Assembly: GCA_945643635.1 (NCBI GenBank)
Contig: CALZFC010000259.1
Location: 48,501 to 112,500, forward strand
DNA from: Allodiplogaster sudhausi
Taxonomy: Eukaryota; Nematoda; Chromadorea; Rhabditida; Diplogasteridae
DNA: 64,000 bases
Direction of reading: 5' to 3'
Of the stretch, positions 11,225 to 19,567 are shown in pieces. The notes under the pieces were generated by a model, which did not search any database, was not told the DNA's origin, and worked only from the letters and a program-made list of their open reading frames with translations. Within the stretch, counting starts at the first letter, position 1. Each line of letters begins with the position of its first letter. Made by a program: the position numbers and the translations under genes.

Positions 11225-11655
11225 CGAGAGAGAGTGTGGGACAGTGTGTGAGAGAGAGCGAGAGAGAGAGTGTGGGACAGTGTGTGAGAGAGAGCGAGAG
11301 AGAGAGTGTGGGACAGTGTGTGAGAGAGAGCGAGAGAGAGAGTGTGGGACAGTGTGTGAGAGAGAGCGAGAGAGAGTGTGGGACTGTGTGTGAGAGAGAG
11401 CGAGAGAGAGAGTGTGGGACAGTGTGTGAGAGAGAGCGAGAGAGAGTGTGGGACAGTGTGTGAGAGAGAGCGAGAGAGAGTGTGGGACAGTGTGTGAGAG
11501 AGAGCGAGAGAGAGTGTGGGACAGTGTGTGAGAGAGAGCGAGAGAGAGTGTGGGACAGTGTGTGAGAGAGAGCGAGAGAGAGAGTGTGGGACAGTGTGTG
11601 AGAGAGAGCGAGAGAGAGTGTGGGACAGTGTGTGAGAGAGAGCGAGAGAGAAGAC
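11225..11655. repeat. minisatellite, 12 copies of a 34-36 bp unit
   Basis: Unit GTGTGGGACAGTGTGTGAGA followed by GAGAGCGAGAGAGA, repeated 12 times with little variation. Both strands are open over most of the array because many units are multiples of 3; this is not evidence of coding. Confidence 0.9.
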
Positions 11656-11931
11656 AGAAAGAGAGATCAATTTAAGTTGCGCAGCAGGTTCAAATTGACG
11701 TCAATTTTAATATTGAAGAAACCAACCGAGCTATGTTGTCGAACTTTTGATTTTTATTGTAATTTGAGTACAAATAAACTCTTTTTCCATAAAAAAAATT
11801 TATTCAAAAGATTGACAGCTGATCAGAAATAATCTGTTAGAATGGAGAGAGCGAGACAGAGGGTTTAGCTTTTTCTTTAGAACAATTTTAATTGAATACG
11901 AATGACGAAACCCTGAAAGGAGCACGTTCGC

Positions 11932-11986
11932 ATGAGAGCGCCTGCGTTTAACCAATTGACATCCAGGCGCGATCCACCGGTTCTAG
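11932..11986 (+). pseudogene. solitary PTPA exon n+1 fragment
   Basis: Plus-strand diverged match, followed by the common ATTCATTTATGG-GGAAGC tail. Confidence 0.45.
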
Positions 11987-12611
11987 TACATTCATGGGTG
12001 TATTCATTTATGGGGAAGCACAAACAAGCAGAACCAGTGGCCATGAGAAAAAAGATGCCCTAAAATCACTTGATAATGAGTCTTTTTTTATACCATTCGT
12101 GTGCTTTTCACGCCAATATTCCACTTTTTTTTCTCTCCTAGCAGCATTCCCGACTAATTTATTAGAAGAACTCTCTTGATATGCAATTTTGAACGCCTAT
12201 AGTTATGCCCTAATTTTGTTCGAATTAACATATTAGCCACGAATATGGCTTCAGAACATTGGCAGCAGGCAGCGAGCACAAAATTTTTATCACACGATCA
12301 TGGCGATTTAAATATTCTCTCTCCGAGCAGCATTCCAGATTCGGCCGAGAGAGAAAGAGACAACGAGGGAGAGGGAGAGAGAGAGAGAGGTGGAGAGAGA
12401 GAGAAATAGCGAGGGAAGCAGCAATTAGGCAAGAATTCTTCAAAAATATAAAATATACAATACCTTTATCGCTTCTAAAAATAAAGTCTCATTATCAGTG
12501 AATCAGCGCCGTTTGCGGAGAGCATAAAATGATTCTTTGTGTTCATCCATATATTCATATTGTTTTATGATAATAATGTTGGTATTTGCACCAGAACCAT
12601 GCATGCAATGG

Positions 12612-12672
12612 CACCGTTCGCATGGCTGTCGAATGGATAAAGGCAACGCAGTCTCACTCACCAGTGCAAGGT
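12612..12672 (-). pseudogene. solitary PTPA exon n+1 fragment
   Basis: Minus-strand match bordered by a CT array. The CATGCATGCA flank on its 3' side recalls the 3.39 kb copy. Confidence 0.45.
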
Positions 12673-12680
12673 CTTCCATC

Positions 12681-12714
<34 letters not shown>

Positions 12715-12997
12715 GACAAGACCGGAAGCTTCTGTGCCGCGTCGTATAGATGTTATAGCATATAAGACGATCCTGCGCTCCTTCTTCTGATGGATTCATA
12801 TATACATTCATATGTGCAAAATCACGTTACTTTTTTAATGCTACTTTCGTCCTTTTCTCGACTTTCTTCCTACATATATTAGTAGCACTCTCATGGAATA
12901 CAATTTTCATATATAATATTTAGGCCGTAATTCAGGTTCGATTTGAAATATTAACCGTATGCATGCGGCTTCTGAACTAGTCGGAAAATCTAGTACC

Positions 12998-13042
12998 AGT
13001 GGATCACACTGGTGTCAAATGGTTAAAGACAAGCGCTTGGTC
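12998..13042 (-). pseudogene. solitary PTPA exon n+1 fragment
   Basis: Minus-strand degenerate match (GTGGATCACACTGGTGTC...). Confidence 0.35.
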
Positions 13043-13228
13043 ATAAGGACGCGTCTATCGTATTCAATAAAAATTATTTTAAAGAAACCCCACTGTCTCG
13101 CTCTCTCTATCTTTCTCTCCACCTCTCTCCTTCTCTCTTTTCTCGATCTCTCTGAATTTCTCTCTTTCTCTTTCTCTCTCTCTCTCCTTCTCTCTTTCTC
13201 TTTCTCTATTTCTCTTTCTCTCTACCTT

Positions 13229-13261
<33 letters not shown>

Positions 13262-13500
13262 TTCTTATTAAGAAATTAAAATTGTATTCCAAGAACTTGA
13301 TTCCAATATGAGCGAGGAATGGTGGGTGTCTTAGAGGAGCCATGAACTCATTTCTGAATTCGCTCCCTTTAGCCTGACACAAGAGCGATAGATCACCTGA
13401 TTTGGATAGACGCGCTTTTAAAGCTACGAACAAGTGATTTTCAAATAGTAGCGAATGAGTTTGGATTTTGCATTTTTTTCTGACGCAGACGAGACGATGA

Positions 13501-13560
13501 TCATTGTCTCCTGAGACTGCCTGCCTTTATCCATTTGACAGCCATGCGATCCACCGATGC
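13501..13560 (+). pseudogene. solitary PTPA exon n+1 fragment
   Basis: Plus strand and close to the consensus of the solitary copies (GAGACTGCCTGCCTTTATCC). It sits 3' of a copy of the GAATTCGC/CCTTTTGCCTG interspersed repeat. Confidence 0.5.
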
Positions 13561-13902
13561 TAAAACATACAGGTATTTGGTGAGTGAATTCATTTATGTG
13601 GTAAGCACAAGCAGAATTAAGAGCTATGAGTAAGCTAAATATAATATATATAAACTTTTATTAAGCATCTCCTGCTTTTACAGCAAGATATAAGTAATGT
13701 ATCGTATAAAGATGTTGATAAAGAGAATAAAGAAACAACAATAATAAACTTTGAAAGTAATTTAGTATTGTTTTGAAAAAATATGTCATTGCCCTGGATG
13801 CCTAACTTTATGCAAAATGTAATGAAGATCAAAAACCAACGTCATCTTGAGTTTACTTTTTTATCTTTTTTTTCTGCAGAAATCCCTCACAAATCACGAG
13901 CG

Positions 13903-13956
13903 CTGTGGCGTGAGAGTGCCTGCCTTAAGCCAACTGACACCAATGCGATCCACCAG
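13903..13956 (+). pseudogene. solitary PTPA exon n+1 fragment
   Basis: Plus-strand match with several substitutions, followed by the GCCGATCCAATGAGAAAG tail and a CT-rich stretch. Confidence 0.45.
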
Positions 13957-14004
13957 AGCATCAAGAATACTTGCTGTGCCGATCCAATGAGAAAGATATT
14001 CACT

Positions 14005-14301
14005 ATTTTTCTGCCTTATTCTTTCTTACTTTCTCTTCACTTTCTCTCCCTCTGTCTCCCTCTTTCTCTCTTTCCGTTTCCCCCATTCTTTCGCTCTTGT
14101 CCCCTTTCTACCTTTCTTTTTTTCTCTCTTTCTTCTATTCTTTCTTTTCTCTCCCCTCTCTCTCTCGCTTTCTCTCTCTCTTGCTTATTTAAATTGCGGC
14201 TTACATATAAGAGATAAAAATTGTATTAGAAGAGTGTGAAAAAACGAGAGAGAGGGAGAGAGAGAGAAAGCGAGAGAGAAAACAGTTAGACAACTATAGA
14301 G

Positions 14302-14353
<52 letters not shown>

Positions 14354-14403
14354 GCTAATTATAAGGAAGCAGCGATTGAGAACATAATTCTTCGAACAAG
14401 AAA

Positions 14404-14450
<47 letters not shown>
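14005..14450. repeat. CT tract, GA array and (TA)n block
   Basis: Pyrimidine tract 14005-14190, GA arrays 14245-14350, and (TA)n at 14405-14449. Confidence 0.8.
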
Positions 14451-14452
<2 letters not shown>

Positions 14453-14843
14453 AATACATATTTTTCTCATATCCCCTGTTGATGGGTGTGATTACCAGAT
14501 AAATGATATCACTCATGCATGCACTACCATTGCAATGCACAGGAGTGTCCTGTGTGTCCATTACAAAGTCGCAGATTAAAACAATAAACATTGTTTGACC
14601 GGAGTTCGGCATTTTTCCTAGAAGCCGCATTCATATGATAAATTCTAGCATGCGATTTCGGGCGCTAACGGCAGTAAAATTTCATCGTGAATTTCTATTC
14701 TTATATTTTTTGTAGCGAAAAGTACATGGTTCCCGAACGCTGACACCAGAGGCTGCCTGCTTTTAAACAAGAAAAGTTCAAATAGATTACGGTTGAGTTA
14801 TTTGCTCTTTTAAAGTGCAACGCACAAGTGAATTTCTCGCGCT

Positions 14844-15689
14844 TAATAAACAAAATTCAAGATGACGTTGTAGCGTCGTCACATCAGCGAGAGTCACCTG
14901 TTATTGTTTTTTTTCATGACTCTAATGTGCTTTCTTCATCCCTCTTGGAATACAATTCACATCTCTTATGTATAGTGAACATTTTCTCATTATCAGTGGA
15001 TTGTGGAGGGCAGAAAATGATACTGGAGACTTGCCATAAATTCATTTTCTTTGTAGCTTTCTCATTGCACTGGATCTGATAGTGCCTACCCATAAATGAA
15101 TACACACATGAATGCACTCGCTGAACAAAGGCCTATTCAAGATGTACGAACTCGTTTACTAATTGTTTATTAGTTTTCTTTAAATTAATTTTATCGAATT
15201 CGAATGAGTATTATTTTGAGTCATTGATCCATCGAGATAACATTATTTATTTTCGGTGGAAAACCAACAGTTAGTTAATCCTCGTAATATTTTACATATG
15301 TATAGCATGACATGGTATGAGAAAGAGAGAGAGAGAGTGATTGCGCAAGAAAAATATGGTTTCGAAAATAAAAATAAAAAAAGTATATAAACAATAATGC
15401 ACAGCTTTCTGTTGTCAGTGGATCTGGGCAGTTTTGCGGAATGTAGCAATGGTTCAGCTTGTGAATATCTATAAATGAATGATCTCATGAATGCGTCAGC
15501 ACCGGTGGATTGCATGGCTGGCAAACAATGAAAGGCAGGCAGAGTCGCACGAAACGATTGGTGCACACTTGTCTTCAATGATAAAAAATATAATAAATGT
15601 AAGGAGAATTACTAAAGAGAATTAATAAACGAACGCCCTTCGTACATCTTGAACATGCCCTAGTTCACCTTCGCCCAAATCTGCACAGA
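14844..15689. repeat. 0.85 kb segmental duplication, copy B
   Basis: Direct copy of 5961-6817. Here the upstream 70-bp piece joins directly, without the 290-bp block found in copy A. Confidence 0.85.
15500..15687 (-). pseudogene. PTPA exon pair fragment, truncated exon n
   Basis: The 3' half of exon n (15687-15636, minus) is followed by exon n+1 (15560-15500). It is the paralogue of the 6.6 kb pair within the 0.85 kb duplication. It faces the intact plus-strand pair at 15799, so the two form an inverted arrangement with about 110 bp between them. Confidence 0.6.
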
Positions 15690-15798
15690 AAATCTCCGAA
15701 TTATTTTTTCTCTCTTCCTAATGCGATATTGATTCATTTTAAAGGAAAACTATTAAAAAAAAGCTTTAAATATATTATTAATTAATTTCACTTAAAAG

Positions 15799-16061
15799 AC
15801 CAAGACGGGTCCGTTCGCCGAGCACTCGAATCAGCTGTGGAACATTAGCGCCGTGCTGAGTTGGGAGAAAGTGAACCAGGGCATGTTCAAGATGTACGAA
15901 GGAGAGGTCGGCTGTTCGTTTATAAATTGATTAGTGGTTTTTCTTTATTAATTTTTTTTTTATAATATTTTTTTTTCTATCCAGCCTACCTTCTTTCTAG
16001 CACTGTGACAGGAGACTGCCTGCCTTTCACCATTTCACAGCCATGGGATCCACCGGTGCAG
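15799..16061 (+). pseudogene. PTPA (PP2A activator) C-terminal exon pair, best-preserved copy
   Basis: Exon n is 15799-15906, 36 intact codons starting TKTGPFAEHSNQLWN and ending FKMYEGE, with an AG before it and GT after it. Exon n+1 is 16001-16061, in phase, reading RLPAFHHF then AMGSTGA, preceded by a good polypyrimidine tract and AG, and followed by GT. The first block matches the conserved GPFAEHSNQLWNISAV segment of PP2A phosphatase activators (prolyl isomerase-like). The second aligns with the following KFPVIQHF-type segment. No upstream PTPA exons (lid or core helices) were found nearby, so this is a gene fragment even though both exons are open. It lies tail-on to an oppositely oriented fragment at 15687-15500. 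Confidence 0.75.
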
Positions 16062-16221
16062 GTATTCAAGCTACCATTTAGCTACTTGCGGGGTAAGACT
16101 GCTAATGAGAAGGATATGCATTTTTGTTGACATCCTATTTTCTTTTCTAAAAAACATTTTTCTCACACAATCGCAGCTTCTTTACAAGTTTGTAATTTTT
16201 TTATCTGTAAGCATGCGGATG

Positions 16222-16257
16222 AGCCTTTATCCATTTGACTGTCATGCGAACCAGCAG
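16222..16257 (+). pseudogene. solitary PTPA exon n+1 fragment
   Basis: Short plus-strand match (CCTTTATCCATTTGACTG) 160 bp after the intact pair and about 110 bp from the 3' end of the receptor gene on the other strand. Confidence 0.4.
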
Positions 16258-16367
16258 AAGGTAATCATTTATTGGCTATTTATCGTCATGAAAAAATAAT
16301 GAAAGAAAGAAACGTCGTCTGGGTAAATGAGCATTCAGAATCATTGCTACGCCGAACCACTCAACAA

Positions 16368-18598
16368 CTATTTTTTTTCTACTTTTATTTTTGAAGCTGT
16401 AGTCAGGTGCATTGAGGATCGCTGATTGTGAGCGGCAAACTGATTGACCGACGAGTTTGGGAGACCGACAGAGTTTCCGCGGCAACACATTTTGCTAAAA
16501 TTAGTATTTTTGTCCATGCCAGATACACTACGTGTATGAACTGAACAAAACGAAGAGTCACGCATGTGAAAATAAAAGAGAAATTTTTTTTTCTTCTGTT
16601 GTTTTATCTTCCGTTTAATCCTATTCACATATTTTCTTTTCTCTTTCTCGCTATAATTTTCACATCACCACGCTACACCAAGGTGTACGTGAATAAAGTT
16701 AGTAAAGTGAGATGCAATTCTATAATTGGGCAAGATCCGACCTACCGTATATCCTGGCGGACGGTGGCTGACGTAAGAAGCAGCAGCCACGGCGTGCAGA
16801 AGGCGAGGAGGTCGAGGCAGGGATTGGCCGCGAGGAAGAAGACGCCGTACGAGTGCGCGTTCTTTGTCAGGAATTCAATGTAGATGCGAGCCTGTAAAGT
16901 GAGAGCCGAAAACTACATTTTGAATTCGCGCCTTTTGCCTGCGACAATTGCGAGAGACGAGATTACAGAGATCAGGAAAATCCAAAAAAAGTTTACGGCT
17001 ATTTTTCGTACTCCTTTGATTACTTGAGTTGCGAGAACACAGACTGACAATCAATCAATCAATCAATCAATCAATTTAAACGGTGTAACATGGAACAATA
17101 TACGTAACACACGTGGTAAAATTATTATGGGAAGAAAAAAAAGGGAAGAAAAGAAATAATAATGGAAACTAAGACGACGAAGACATAGGTTTGAATAGAT
17201 GTACATAACTAGTTTGAAGGCTCCCTATTGATAAGATTAAAATTGATAGTGGCACGAGCAAAGAATGAATTTTGACTGACCCAGAGAGTGGCCATAAGAA
17301 ATGCAACTGCCGTTTGGAAGACGCCAGCAACAATCAGATTCCGCTCGATCACCAAATTGCCTCGTGGATTACGCTGCATAGAAAAGAAGTTATTTGTGCA
17401 TAGATATCTTTCTCACTTCTCGGTAGAATAGAACTGCAACAATTTGTATCACTGATCGTATGTATAAAAAAAAGACGACGAAAATAAACTATACCGTAGA
17501 ATCTGTATATTACTTAGAAGTATCTTTGTACATACATATGTACTTACAATTAGAAAAAGAACTAGCATAGTGACTTATTCTAGTTATTACAAAATTGCCG
17601 GTGTGAATGTATGTATGTACATAATTATTTGCACACAGAGAAATGTATTATTTGGAGAGAGGAAAAGCAAGCATTTTCAGCAATGATTTTTGTATCTGGC
17701 AAAAGGAGAGCAACTCACGGAAGAGAATAGGCGAATGACAGTCATAAGAGTGAGAAGGCCTGCGCCGCCGCCAAATAAGAGCGATGTCAGCGAAACAACG
17801 AATGGATTCTTGTACTCAACGAAAGAGTTTTTTTTAACATTTAAAAAACCTCTATTCAACGAAACCGTTAAATAATGAAACGCTTTTCCGTCTATTTCTT
17901 GGATATATGTACATATATTTCTTGATTTTTTTAAGTTCATAACCGGGCATACATACATATGTCAACAATGAACGCATTAAACATCTCTTGCCATACTGAT
18001 GGAAAGAGAGGGACGAAGAAGATTGTGTAGTAGACGAGTAAGTTGACTGCATACGCCTTCTGTAGGAGGATAGGAAAGTAAACGATTGGAGGAGTCACGA
18101 TGCTCAGGGTGCAGAGCTTGGAACCATGCGCCTCCCAGAACTATAATAATGATGATAAAAAATATATATATACCGTATTTTCTCTATTAGTACCCCCGGG
18201 GGGGTTCTATTTTTCAATACCCTTGCGGGGGAGGGGCACTATTAGAGGGAGAGGTTCTATTAGAGGGAGGGGTTCTATTTGTCAATGTGAGACACTCAAA
18301 GTTTAATAACAACATTTTATTCCCAAAAAAAGAAGAATCGTAGCCCGAATTCACTGGAATCATCACTGGAATATCAGTTTTACAATAGATTAATCATGAA
18401 TTTGGCATCAGTTCATTGGTAAGAGCATCCCATGCCTCCAGGATCTATAAGAGGTACATCTTGAGCTGAAGTAGTAGACAATTAGGGGGGTACTATTGGA
18501 GGGGGGGGGGTTCTACTAGAGGGATGGGTTCTATTTTTCAATGACATTTTCAGAAAGGGGTACTATTATAGGGGGGGGGGTTCTAATAGAGAAAACAC

Positions 18599-18641
<43 letters not shown>

Positions 18642-19530
18642 TTGTAGATATATACATATGTACTGGGTACTGGAATTCACTGTACAGTACCGCTCAACAA
18701 CCAGGGGTGCAGGAACTTTCGGAATTTTCGGAAAGTTCCAAAATGTCCGATCGAATTTGTGCGTTTCTCGATAACCGCACGTCGAATTGGTTTGCATATT
18801 TGGATTCAAGCACTCGGTTTTCATAATAATTGAGCATTAAAATGTCAAGATAATGCATATTCATCAAAACGGAAAATTTTGTGAATTTGGAGGTGCAGGA
18901 ACACCACAATTCGTAGTGCGTCAATGTGTCTTCGTGTCAGTGAAATTTATGAAGGCATTTGCTCGAACAGTATAACTTTAAATTGCAGTTTCAGATTTCA
19001 TGTTTAGTATCTTTTTGTCTTATCAAGTGCCCTTTAATGTTACAAGTGAAAAAGCATATCAAAACAAATTTTGCAAAAGAAATTGAAGAAATTTGTTCAA
19101 AAGCAAAAACGAACGCCGGCAACTCCGCACATCCTCGTTGCAACATACCAGTACGCCACCTGGTCATATAGCTCCCCTGCTTCAAACAATTTTAGGGTGC
19201 ATTTTGACGTTGTTCTTCAGAGCTGGTAGAGGCCATGCCACGAAAATTCCATACCTTCCGTAGTCTTTGCCAGATTTCAATTTCGAAAACATAAAAAAAC
19301 ATACTTTCTCCTCGTTGGAAAATATTTTTTGAATGTACTTTCCAGAATTGAAATCCAAATGCGCAGCAAAAACATTTACTGCGATTGGGGCTCGAACCTG
19401 ATTGTGAGACAAACAAAATTGCAATCCAGCTCGTAAACCACTTCGCCATACCAATCGTATCTGCTCGTGCAACCGAATCCTTGACAGTCGGTCAGCCACT
19501 TGCTTCAGAAATTCACTTTCTCTCTCTCTC

Positions 19531-19567
<37 letters not shown>

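Larger units (their letters stand above)
12345..13265. repeat. GA and CT arrays
   Basis: (GA)n at 12345-12410, (CT)n at 12676-12714 and a degenerate CT tract at 13093-13265, separated by PTPA fragments and unassigned AT-rich sequence. Confidence 0.75.

Noticed and set aside
11225..11655. CRISPR-like array (regular repeats)
   Set aside because: No distinct spacers: the entire unit repeats, and the DNA is eukaryotic. The same applies to the GGCGTCC units at 23.3 kb.
11077..11670. Open frames of 128 and 172 codons on opposite strands of the minisatellite
   Set aside because: Open on both strands because of the repeat unit and its length; no conserved product is plausible.
19382..19457. Functional tRNA gene
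   Set aside because: The acceptor stem and boxes look good but the T stem and variable loop are missing and the anticodon loop is oversized.
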